Assembly (NCBI GenBank): GCA_003550325.1
Contig: QKWP01000576.1
Coordinates: forward strand, 190,652 to 254,651
From: Gigaspora rosea
Taxonomy: Eukaryota; Glomeromycota; Glomeromycetes; Diversisporales; Gigasporaceae
Reading direction: 5' to 3'
DNA: 64,000 nucleotides
The notes beneath the pieces were generated by a model. It did no database searches, was not told the DNA's origin, and was given only the letters and a program-made list of their open reading frames with translations. The translations under genes were made by a program, and so were the position numbers. Every line of letters begins with the position of its first letter. Position 1 is the stretch's first letter. Of the stretch, positions 11,701-21,690 are shown piece after piece.

Positions 11701-12196
11701 AAGTGCAATTAAATTTTTTTTTTTTATTATTATCATTAAATATTCACGAACATATACCTTAAAAGTTAAAATTCGTTTACTCCCTCATACTTACCACAGT
11801 ATATGTCATATTAATATTCTCATAATCTTTTATTTCATCAAATGAACAAAATAATTGGTAAAAGTGTACAGGAGACTCATGACGGATGATAATTTTATTA
11901 TAAGAAGAATGATTTACGATAATACTTTCTTATAAATGGTAAACAATGTATAGTCACAATTTATAACAATTGATTGTTGAGTGATCATCATCACTCTACC
12001 GATCAGGGGCAACAATTTTGTATTTATTATTATTCGTAATCAACATATATATACAACCGATGTCCGTAAGCGAAAATATTTTGAGCGCAATGCAGCTAGC
12101 TCAGCTCTTTCGCGTAGGCACGCGCTTGAGCTAGATCGGTTAAATTTTGTGAAACCCAAAATTACTAAAAAAAGTTAACTTAACGAAAATCTATTT
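8707..12196. other. Gene-free AT-rich stretch
   Basis: I see no supportable gene. 10507-10600 is a T-rich low-complexity run. 10640-10720 resembles one arm of the Mutator-type MITE at 1343. At 11609-11662 there is a small ATTATTAATTGTTAA hairpin. The 12050-12165 piece is locally GC-richer and contains an inverted CTAGCTCA / TGAGCTAG pair around CGCG words; it has no tRNA B-box, so I leave it unassigned. Confidence 0.4.
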
Positions 12197-12290
12197 CCAA
12201 AATAAAACGTTGATACAACCAAACCAACCCAAAAAAGTAATTTTAGCGTAGCACCAAACGCCGGCAATTGCTTCTAAGCGCTAACTAAAA
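12197..12290 (+). repeat. Dispersed repeat, CpG-retaining copy
   Basis: Shares ATACAACCAAAC, AAAAAAGTAATTTTAGC and GCACCAAA...GCAATTGCTT with 7455-7550. The differences are mainly CG here against TG or CA there, the expected direction of CpG decay. Confidence 0.6.
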
Positions 12291-14179
12291 AAATGAATAG
12301 TGTGTTACATTAATCATTCAAAGATCAAATGTCGTAATTATTACAAATTTAATGAATCGTGCATAGACTGATCAAAGTTTTTCCCACACTATGGTCACGT
12401 TTTATGAAGATGACCAATCAAAAACGTTTAAACGGACAAACTCTGAATTAGATGGTATAGAAGATAGATAGATTATGCTTGGGCCTTAGCAACATTGATT
12501 ACATGATGAATAATGAGTTCTACCAGTGAGAATTTTTTATGAATACTATCAGAGATTGTGAATTTAATATACTGAAGTTATTTTTATAAGGTGATAATAA
12601 TGATTAATATATAATAACAATAATAAAATGATAATTTAAAAATAATCAGATTAAGGTTGTTCTATTTTTAACCTTTTTCTCATTTTGGTCGGCCATCAAC
12701 ATGGGAGCTTTCGAGCCAAATTTTGAATGAAAAGAATCTTTGGAGCATGATCTAGGTGACTTGATGGAAACAGTATTGGTACCCGTATTGATCTGATTTC
12801 CTCTTTCAAAAATAACATTTTGGATGTTTAGTAAAGCACAAGATAAATATATAAGATGACAGTGACCATAAGTTATAAAATATATATATTCCTATTTATA
12901 CACGTGTATTAGTTTTATGTTTAAAACGAGCAGAAATAATGCTTATGCCTGTGAAAATCTGACCTATTAATAAATTCTAATATTTTTATATTTAAAAGTT
13001 ATACTATTTACGAATGAAATAAATAAAAACCAACAAATATACCCGGAATTGCGTAAAATAATACAATCTAACTAAAAAAAATTTTTATTGCATTATTTAT
13101 GATTGCCATTATATCGGTTCCGATCAACTCACTTCAAAGGCACCATATTCACCGACACTCATTTCGCCGGCAGGTTTATTTTACAGACAATTAATTTCAA
13201 GCAAGTAGACAGTATAATAATAGTACTTCACCAACAGCTCATTCCAAAGACAAAGTAATTCTAATCATTTTCATTAAGGTTAGGTTTAGGATTGGAGTTA
13301 AGATTGTGCGATTTATAAAAAAAAAAACATGTTTGCGAAATGAGTTGTAGGTTTACGAAATGAGCGGATTAGCCAATTTTCCCCACCAGTTCAGCAGCTC
13401 CGCGTGCACTTATTTGTGCGAGTGATACAAATCCAAAAAGGGAAATTAGCCAATCGGAATGTGATGATCCCGGATCTGCCGACACGTGAGCAAAGAGAAG
13501 AAAAACACACAAAAAAACGAAAAAAGAGAAAATACAATGGAGTTCTAATTGAAAATGACATGAATGAAATTTTACATATTGGACTAATTCTTTATTTTAT
13601 AGCCCCTAATCCTAACGGCCGACCTAAATTTAAATTTCACGCACTTAATTTATTTTTACGTTGAATTTCCTTTTTTGGTTTGTATTACTCGCAAAAATAA
13701 TTATTCTTATATAAGGCGCGGCTATTTCGGGACGCCATGGGCGTTACTTCAGTATTTTTAAATCAAATATACTATTTTTAGGGATGTGTATTTCGAAATA
13801 GAGGTGTTGTTTATAATCGTAAGGTTAATGGCACAAAAGACGTTGCGTAGGCTAATAAAAAAAGAAAAGCGTATAGTATACATATATGTATGCTAATTTT
13901 TTTTAAAAAAAGCGTATAATATACATATATGTATACTAAATTTTTTTTTAAGAAAAGCGTATAATATACATATAGTATAAAAAAATTTAAGTCGATTCTA
14001 CTAGTTTGTATACTATTTTATAAACTATCGGTCATAAGGGTGGCTTGTCCACGTGATATACAATAATTAATTTAATCAGGTCAGTTAGATCATATTTATA
14101 AAAAATTTTAATTTTTGATTGATTTAACGATGGGTCATGATGCAGTGGTAAATAAAATTAAAGGGAAAATAATCGATAT
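12291..14179. other. Gene-free stretch with scattered repeat words
   Basis: 12393-12440 has the TCACGTTTT / AAAAACGTTTAAACG repeat word. 13130-13370 has opposed copies of TCATTTCG and CGAAATGAG around a centre. 13440-13530 matches part of the foldback arm at 5045. A purine-rich AGAGAAGAAAAA run follows. 13860-13985 has three near-identical AAAAGCGTATANTATACATAT units. No gene supported. Confidence 0.4.
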
Positions 14180-14494
14180 TTATGACAAAATAGTGATAGT
14201 TATATTGAGTGGATTGCGAAAAAAAAAAGTATGATAAATAATCTTTGTTGCCAATGCTTTAGTAAAATAAGTTATTATTATATCTTCATTTAAATCGCTT
14301 GAAATAGTATCATCAATCTCTCGAAGCCCATCATTAGAAGAAATCAATACACTTATAATTTCGAAGGATTCTAGATCTTCTTCGTAAATAGTTTCAACCC
14401 CATCAACAATATGAAAGTCAGGATCGTCGTTAACATAGAGGTCAGGATCATCGTGAATTTGAAGGTCATAGTTTGAAAGTAACGATCGTCCATT
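14180..14494 (-). CDS. Acidic open frame without ATG, possible exon or remnant
   Basis: On the minus strand a 104-codon frame is open from the stop complement at 14495-14497 down to TAA at 14180-14182. It has no ATG near its 5' end, so it could be an internal or last exon, or a decayed gene. Its composition is unlike random AT-rich DNA: the motif DDPD occurs twice (IHDDPDLYVNDDPDFHIVD), followed by EEDLESFE and SSNDGLREIDD. The last third is hydrophobic and less convincing. I recognise no family. No neighbouring exon was identified. Confidence 0.3.
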   Translation of the reverse strand, partial: NGRSLLSNYDLQIHDDPDLYVNDDPDFHIVDGVETIYEEDLESFEIISVLISSNDGLREIDDTISSDLNEDIIITYFTKALATKIIYHTFFFRNPLNITITILS

Positions 14495-14564
14495 TCAAGA
14501 AAGTAAACACGAACAAAAGTATGTAGTAGCTTTCAATTATTTAAAAGAAAAAGTCTTAAGTACA

Positions 14565-14993
14565 ATGTACGCACATACACTATCATACGATTATTCAAAA
14601 TACATCGGCATTATTAAAAACTGCAAAATATTGCATATTAAATTTTATGCAGAAATGCTTAATATACAATTATACTTCATTTATAATGTTGCGGGATTAA
14701 AAATTCTTTACTGTAATTTTAATTCAAGGGAACCTTTTGAATATATAGTTCTTAAAATCATATGTGCATCGATTTTCCCTTTTACTTATTTTTACTTTTA
14801 TATTCTATACTATATAATTACATCATTTATTTTCTATATTAATTTTTTTATGCTTCGCTTTACTACCTTATACTTTTTAATTAATCACCAATTTATCACC
14901 ATCACGCTACATTATGCCTACGAGTACTTGTGTTACGTGAAATGTTCGTTTCAAATTTTCGTCGCACAAGTATATTTATACTTACAAGTATGA
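14565..14993 (+). CDS. Hypothetical aromatic-rich 142-residue frame, doubtful
   Basis: The longest ATG frame outside the transposon genes. It is dominated by Tyr, Phe, Ile and Leu (for example FYFYILYYIITSFIFYINFF), as expected for a chance frame in AT-rich DNA. It could encode hydrophobic segments, but no motif, relative in the window or regulatory context supports it. Listed because a reader will find it. Confidence 0.12.
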   Translation: MYAHTLSYDYSKYIGIIKNCKILHIKFYAEMLNIQLYFIYNVAGLKILYCNFNSREPFEYIVLKIICASIFPFTYFYFYILYYIITSFIFYINFFMLRFTTLYFLINHQFITITLHYAYEYLCYVKCSFQIFVAQVYLYLQV

Positions 14994-15939
14994 TCGTTTT
15001 CATACTTACTATACTTATGAGTATTGCCATCTTTCCTACTTATAAGTTGGATAGGTATGATTTTTAAATATACGTATGAGTATAAAGATCTAAAGTTGCA
15101 CTACGCTACTACTTTTGTTTTACATACTCTACTACTTTAGATAGGACTCTCGAAATAGCGCCCATGTGCATTATTTCGTGGTAATACGTTAATGTGATTA
15201 ACCTACTTTAATCTGATTTTATTTTAATTTATTTAATTTAATCTACGAAAATTAATGATATTATGTTATTGTTGTTGCTAAACGTAGACATTTTAAGGGG
15301 AAATGATTTTTGTCGCGGTTTCGTGTAACAAATTTCACGTACATTAATTTTTTGCCCAATAAATCGTAGCACTAGTATCTGAATTTTTTTGGGGGACACA
15401 ATTTACTGTATATAGGTTTTAAGGCAGTGTCAATGCTGCAGCTGAAATTCTCTATTTTGAAATATTATACTTAACTGTTAAGTTATGATTTACGTACGCA
15501 TGACGTACGTAAATGCACGTGTAATTAAACCATATGTTATTAAGTACTGTACTAGTTTACAAAATAATTCTTATATCATAATACAGAAATAAATACACAG
15601 CTTTAACTGTTCAATTTTAGATAAAATTTCGTTAAGATGTCTTTAAATAAAATTACAGTATGCCATTTTTTTCAAAAAGAAGTAAAGCTTTCATAATTTG
15701 TCATTAAACTTTGTAGAGATAACTTTCCTGATTCTAATTATAGTTAAATCATTAAAATCAGTTTTATAGATCATAAATTATGTGCCTTTTTTATTTTTTT
15801 ACTATAAGGTTTTTTTTTCTTATGGAAATATACGTGCGGCATTTCACTTCTATATATGGCAAATCATAAAACCGCGCCGATTTTTATTATGAAGCTTTTG
15901 ACCATTCGACTGCGGACTACGCCTTGACCCATTTTTCTG
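14994..15939. other. Gene-free stretch
   Basis: Nothing recognisable beyond short direct words (TACTTATAAGT-like near 15040) and the palindromic GTACGCATGACGTACGTA near 15494. No gene. Confidence 0.4.
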
Positions 15940-16512
15940 TTTTTTTTTCAAGTAATAAACAAAAATAGATTTAAGTTCATTCCACGTTTAGATAAACAGA
16001 AATTGTTCAATAGCATATAAAAAAAACGATACCGATAATGAGATGTCGGCTATGTGATTTGTATTACCGAATTCCAATATGATAATCTTTCACTTATAAT
16101 TGAGTTTTTTCGGTTTTTCGTGTAGGTAATAAAATAATAACTTATTTGTTAATTGGAATATTTTCATATATATTTCCATTTCAATTTTCTATTAATAGTT
16201 ATACTCGTAACTTGACTTCCGAAGATAGTCAAATTAAAATCCTCCAACAGATACGAATGTATCGAATAATGCCATTGCAGGGAGTCATAAAACTTTAAAA
16301 GATGGGAATTTCGCAAATTATACTCATCAGATTTAAAATCTGTATATTTAAGATATAAACCTAAGGTGGGGGGGTTTTTTTTTTACTATCACTATAGATA
16401 ATGTTATAGAATTGAATATAATAAGAAATCTCAAGAATTTAATTGGGACAGCCCAAAAACAAGGATTATCACGCAACATGAAATCAAAATATATTATTAC
16501 TTAACCCTAACA

Positions 16513-16723
16513 CAGTGCTAGCAATTGGCCGTTTATATTGGCCATTTCAGCAATTTGCCGACCAACAGCCAATGACCAATGCCAAATTTTGGTCAAAAGT
16601 TTCTAATTTATATCATATTGGCAAATCATATTACTATCTTATCCAATTATTTTGCCATTTTCGGTCAAAGCATTTTTACTCTTTTTGGCCATTGACCGGC
16701 CAAGTGACCAAACGACAACACTA
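16513..16723. mobile_element. hAT-type MITE (YAGTGYTR ends)
   Basis: The ends are CAGTGCTAGCAATTGGCC and, from the other side, TAGTGTTGTCGTTTGGTC. A perfect 8-bp target duplication, CCCTAACA, flanks it at 16505-16512 and 16724-16731. It is a short non-coding hAT derivative, related in its ends to 59845-60124. Confidence 0.85.
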
Positions 16724-16907
16724 CCCTAACACTAACTTAGCCATTGTTTAATCATGTGACATGGTGATCATGAGGATTTTAATGGGTCCCTTGTTCTTTA
16801 AAACTACCCGTTTTTATTACTACAGTATTAGAATCGGAAAATCATCTCTATAACTTTTATAAGTTCAGAATAGAATACTAATGAAATAATTTTATTAGAA
16901 TTTAATA

Positions 16908-17150
16908 ATGAATGGGTCCACAAATCGAGCTATTGGCACTCAAGCATAATTTAGCAACGGCCAGCCACAAAGACTCCAGAATATTGGTGGGCAGCTGCCA
17001 AGACCCCCGAACAATGCAGATCGATTCGACAACGCTTTTGATCTAGTTAACGGCACAGACCCATTCAATAGAATGCAAAGTATTGAAACTTCACCACAAA
17101 AGGACATTCAATTTTCAACGTCGCTATTTTCAGGACTTCCCTTCCCATGA
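16908..17150 (+). pseudogene. Small N/Q-rich protein family, copy C, broken
   Basis: A relative of 3389-3670 that begins MNGSTNR after the same ATTTTATTAGAATTTAAT-like leader. Codon 14 is TAA (16947-16949) where copies A and B have CAA or a nearby Gln-rich codon, so a single C-to-T change is the likely cause. Past it the frame stays open to TGA at 17148-17150 and still reads family motifs: QRLQN, QLPRPPNNADRF, DLVNGTDPF, and a C-terminus ending QFSTSLFSGLPFP. Length differences from A and B are multiples of three, which suggests the family once evolved as protein. Confidence 0.6.
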
Positions 17151-17439
17151 ATTTCTCTAAATCGACGATTTTGTCATGATTTATTTTATTATCCAAAAAG
17201 TTTTCGTATTTTAAGCATAAAATAACCTTTAAGATTATAATTAATTAAAAAATTTATTATAAAATGTATCTATGGTGGGTTTGCACCTATAATATTATTG
17301 TTATTGTTTGTCAGGTCAACATTTGCTTTTAATTATTTGTCACATAAATATGTATGAATTATAAATACCATATCATAATAATTAAATCATTACGTCTATC
17401 AATTTAAATTTTCTTTTTTAAATAACTTATGTTCATAGT

Positions 17440-18880
17440 AGATGATTCAAATCTATCTTCATTACATATTGTGGTTACCAGAATAGCTAGTAAGTTCTGT
17501 AACAACATTTTCACAAACATGACAGAAATTACAAATAGTTCCAATACAAACCATCTCAACCTTAGCTACATACTATGTAGAAGTAAATACTGTAACGAGT
17601 AAGTTTTATAGCATAATATTTTACTACATAATGTATCATTGCATAATGTATCATTGTAATAGCGAGTAAGCTCTGCAACAGAATTTTTTTACAGTAGCTA
17701 ACAATGGAAATAACCCAATTCTGTGGTCACCAGAATAGCAAGTTTTGCGACAGAATTTTTACAGTAACTCATGGTAGAAAACCGATAATTCTAATACAAA
17801 CTAACTCAACCACATATTGTGGTTATCAGAACAGTGAGCAAGTTATGTACCAATTTTTCAGTAACTCATCATAGAAATCACAGTAATTCAAGTAAAACCA
17901 ACTCAACTAAATAGAGATTATGATAATTCCGATGAAACTAACTCATCCTTAAGTATACTGTACAAAATTTTTTATATCATAGTAATTCAAGGTAGAAATC
18001 ATGGTGTTAATTTCGATACAATTAACTTAACCTTATCCACTATGTCCCATTTCATGTCAGATCACAGAATTTTTTATATGTAGTAATTTATAAGAAATTA
18101 TGGCAATTTTATGCAAACTAACTCAACCTTAATTACATTCTATGCGTTACCCGATAAGAAAGTTTTATAGCAATAATTTTTTTACAGAGACTCATGATAG
18201 AAGTTATGATAATTTTAATACAATAATTCAAATGCTCAAATGCTGTGATCACCGGAATAGAAGGTTCTGTAAAGAGTTTTTACACTAACTCATGGAAATT
18301 ACGATAACAGATAATTCCAATGCGAACTAACTCAACCTTAACCACATACTATGGTCACTGGAGTAGTGTGTAAAATTTGTAATGGAATTTTGATAGTACC
18401 ACATAATAGAAATTACAAGAATTTCAATACAAATTTACTCAACCTTAACTACACAGAAACACGATAATTCTATTGCAAACTAAATCAAATACTGCAGTCA
18501 TTAGAATAGCAAGTTTTGTAGCAGTAACACATGATAAAAATCACGATAATTTTAATGCAAATTAACTCAATCTTAACCTTACTGTGCCATTGGAGCAACG
18601 AGTAAGTTCTGTAACAATTTTTTATAATACTGTTGAAACTCTCAAAACCGATCCTGTCAAAATCGATAACCCGTCAATCCGATGAAAAATTGGTCTACCA
18701 AGTCGGTTTCTGATATATAAATCTAATACTTTATAATGTTTTCAAATCCGATAACCTCCCAATTCTGATACAAATCCTGTCCACCATGCATATCAGTTTT
18801 GGGATGTTCGACAGTATCTCTCAATAGAAATCATAATAATTCCAATACACGCTTACTCAGCTTAAACTTCATAGCCCTAT
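17440..18880. repeat. Degenerate satellite, period about 115 bp
   Basis: About a dozen diverged units in one orientation. The unit runs roughly ACTCATGATAGAAAT, then ACGATAATTCCAATAC, then AAACTAACTCAACCTTAAC, then ACATACTGTGGTCACC, then AGAATAGCGAGTAAG, then TTCTGTAACAGAATTTTTTA. Similar units, reversed, are inside the element at 19651-20946 and its copy at 26278-27650, linking the satellite to that family. No coding content. Confidence 0.7.
18630..18814. mobile_element. TA-flanked MITE inside the satellite
   Basis: Inverted ends CTGTTGAAACTCTCAAAACC and, from the other side, CTGTCGAACATCCCAAAACT, each bordered by TA (18628-18629 and 18815-18816). It interrupts one satellite unit, so it is younger than the satellite. 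Its TA duplication suggests a Tc1/mariner or pogo source. Confidence 0.65.
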
Positions 18881-19234
18881 GGAATAATAGTCACAGAAAT
18901 AATAAAGAAAGTTAAAAACACATTTCAAGGTACATAGGTCAACTGAGGATGTTTCGCGTGATAATAACCTGTAGCATGACATTAAATAGCTATAGGGAGT
19001 AGGTGCATGTAATGTTATGATTACTTCATCTAACCAATCAAAATAATTACAATTAATTTCGAGATCAAAACTTCTTCTACTGTAGTATAAAGATCGTATG
19101 TTTGGATAATGATTGGTGCTTAATTCAACCAGCAAGATGTAATAATTTAATAATTGTTTATTTCAAAAAGTAGTAATTGTAATAATATTTATTAAATGTA
19201 ATAAATATTATCACATGTAATCATATTTTAATAT
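18881..19234. other. Gene-free stretch
   Basis: An 88-codon minus-strand frame at 18869-19135 has no recognisable motif and no relative in the window; I do not call it. The end (19150 on) merges into TAATAATTATT-type low complexity. Confidence 0.35.
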
Positions 19235-19405
19235 GTAATAATTATTATTACAAGTAATAATTATTATTACAAGTAATTATTATTATTACAAGTAATAATT
19301 ATTATTACAAGTAATAATTATTATTACAAGTAATAATTATTATTACAAGTAATAATTATTATTACAAGTAATAATTATTATTGCAAGTAATAATTATTAT
19401 AACAT
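19235..19405. repeat. 19-bp tandem repeat array
   Basis: About nine head-to-tail units of AAGTAATAATTATTATTAC, nearly identical apart from the last ones. The unit is itself partly palindromic. The same unit makes a shorter array at 31160-31262, and in both places the array sits within tens of bases of the ACCAGGAACG word. There are no spacers, so it is a minisatellite and not a CRISPR array. Confidence 0.8.
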
Positions 19406-19410
19406 AAGGT

Positions 19411-19445
19411 AGCTGCGCGACGCAGTCGCGCTAAAACCAGGAACG
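19411..19445. repeat. GC-rich hairpin GCGCGAC/GTCGCGC with ACCAGGAACG word
   Basis: Stem GCGCGAC, loop GCA, stem GTCGCGC, followed by AAAACCAGGAACG. A second copy lies at 22987-23020 with loop GTC. In DNA this AT-rich, a perfect 7-bp G/C-rich stem kept in two copies while the loop differs is notable. Function unknown. Confidence 0.6.
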
Positions 19446-19650
19446 TAAACACGGTTTTGTAATATGACTTTTAAAATATTATAAAGTTTTCTGTATTTCG
19501 CAAAATGATGCATAGGGGTGTAATTTCGAATTTTAGCCTATATTAAGCATAATTCAGGCTATCATTTTAAATAATGTCATGGACATTATTATGCAACAAT
19601 ACAATAATCAGATATAACAATTAAATTATTTCAGAAAAATTTTTATATAT

Positions 19651-20946
19651 TAGAGATGGGAAAAATGCGCATTTTATAATAAAATGCGCATGAATGCGCA
19701 TTAATGCGCATGATACTGCATAATAAAAAAATTTTTTTTAATTTTTATCTTTATTATTAATAATATATCTAAATAAAGATACTACATATTGATTCTTAAT
19801 CAGATTTTGCCTATATATATAAATTTTTACAAATTAGCTAATTGTAAACTTCATCGTTGCTTATCTTATATAATTTGACACCTGATTCGTGGCTCTGCCA
19901 CGGGAGGTTTGTATAAAACGTTAAAATCTTAGTTAAAATCTGTAAATTCGCATTATATAATATCATAAATATGCTGAGTTAGATTGCATTGAATCATCAC
20001 AAAAAAATTCTGTTACTGAACATACTATTTTATTAACTACAGTATATAGTTAAGATTGAGCTGGTTTGCATTAAAATTATAAATTCTGCCACAGAATTCA
20101 CACTCTATTTCAGTATCACAGTACATGATTGAGACAGTTTTTATCAGAATTGTTGTGATTTTTATTATGAGTTTTTATAAAAAATTCTATTACAAAATTT
20201 GTTCGCTATACCAGTAATTGCAATATATAGTGGGTTAGTTTGAATTAGTATTTTGAACATAACGTGATTTTATTGGTTGGTAGATCGACATAAAACTACG
20301 AGTCACTGAGAAAATTAGTTGATTATCAGTTAATCTGGTCGGCGTCCAAAAATCCTAGAAATCAATCATCTAAATATTGGTTGAATGTAATTTTTTTTGA
20401 TATTCGCTAATATTTCCACTATTTTTTTATTAATCATATATTGAAGTGCATTTGTCGTGTTCTTGCACTTGTTCTTGCACTTGCGCTTATTCTTGAACTT
20501 GAGACCATTATACAAAACGTTTTCAAATTCGTGAACTTTTTTAGCCCAAAATAGTTTGTAAATATTAGGCAATCCAGCAACAAAAGAAATTTGGAAAATT
20601 CACGTTTCACGATTTTGTGTTGTTTAAGGGCGTTAATAAGGGCATTAAAAAATGGTATAATAATTACTCGAATATTATAATAATTACTCGACCATGATAA
20701 TAGTCATAATCATCTTACGTATTTCTGTTAGTATTCCTACATTTAGGTCACACTTTTCGGATACGACCAATCAAAAATGTTAAAGCGAATAGATTCAGAA
20801 TTGAAGTATATAGATAGATTAGTATGTTAATTATACTTATTTTATATTAAATTTTTCTATATAAAATTTTGATGGGATAAAATGCGCATGATTCGCATTC
20901 ATGCGCATGATTGAGGAATCATGCGCACGCATGAAACTGATCTCTA
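19651..20946. mobile_element. 1.3-kb non-autonomous element, TAGAGATGGG ends
   Basis: Starts TAGAGATGGG and ends with the complement of TAGAGATCAG. Both subterminal zones are full of ATGCGCAT and TTAATGCGCA words. The interior has satellite-like units and a core (20360-20640) containing GACCATTATACAAAACGTTT and AATCATATATTGAAG. A full inverted copy is at 26278-27650. The terminal style is hAT-like, but I could not find a convincing 8-bp duplication. No transposase is encoded. Confidence 0.65.
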
Positions 20947-21234
20947 GTCATATGTGGGACCTGCTATATAAAAAAATTTTTTTCTTAGCCGCAATCGCAG
21001 CCTTTTACATATTTTTTTTATAGAAAGTAAAACTTCACTAATTGTACTAAGTTCGGATCAAACCCGACAACACAAAGGTCAGGAATATACCAAATTTATT
21101 GCGATGATACTATAACAGCACTTTATTATACAGATCTTATGTACAACCTGTGCTTTTTTGAAAGCTTATTCGCACAGGTATATATGAAAATATATACCGT
21201 ACGAATGAGTTATTTATTATAAAAGAATAGCATT
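20947..21234. other. Gene-free stretch
   Basis: Nothing recognisable. Short inverted words around ATATACC near 21180-21200 only. Confidence 0.3.
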
Positions 21235-21690
21235 TTATTTAGATGGTTTTAAAATTTTCATGAGTTTTAAAAATTCTTTTAGTGGGCGAAGACTCTGTTT
21301 GGTCCATTGGTAATTCTTATAGCAGAGTGAAGACTATATTTTGTCAGGTATTTTTAAATTTTCATACTATATTTTAGTCGAAAATTTTTAAAATTCTCAT
21401 AGCTAATGAAAAGCTTTATTTGGTCAGGTTATTTTAAAGTTTTTATAGTTGGGAGAAGACTAAATTGGTCGACGGATTTTTAAAGTCTTATACGAACCTC
21501 CGATCTGACGAATATGAATCGTCTGCTCTAATAACTGGGCGAAGACTATATTCAGCCAGAATATTTTTAAAGCTTTCATAACTGGCAAAGACTTTATTTA
21601 ATATTTTTAAAATTATCATAACTGAAGATTTTTAGTTTTAATTGTTGGGAGAACATTTTTAAAGTTCTTATAGTCTTGAATTCAAATTCG
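21235..21690. repeat. Degenerate tandem repeat, period about 65 bp
   Basis: Seven to eight diverged units of TTTTTAAAATTCTCATA, then ACTGGGCGAAGACT, then ATATTTGGTCAGG. One unit (about 21480-21530) carries an extra 40-bp piece. Not related by eye to the satellite at 17440. Confidence 0.55.

Larger units (their letters stand above)
15940..17235 (+). repeat. Segmental duplication, copy C (internally shortened)
   Basis: Matches copy A in two separated parts: about 15940-16030 (TTCCACGTTTAGATAAACAG) resembles 660-720, and 16070-17235 resembles 2500-3720, including AACTTGACTTCCGAAG, AAAATCTGTATATT and the small gene with its 3' flank. The middle of copy A is missing here. A hAT-type MITE sits at 16513-16723. 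Confidence 0.65.

Noticed and set aside
12050-12165. Structured RNA or tRNA in the GC-richer patch
   Set aside because: It has an inverted CTAGCTCA pair but no B-box or cloverleaf.
16361-16384. G/T run as a regulatory signal
   Set aside because: Simple low-complexity run with no conserved partner in copies A or B.
19235-19405. CRISPR array
   Set aside because: Units are contiguous without spacers and in a eukaryotic context.
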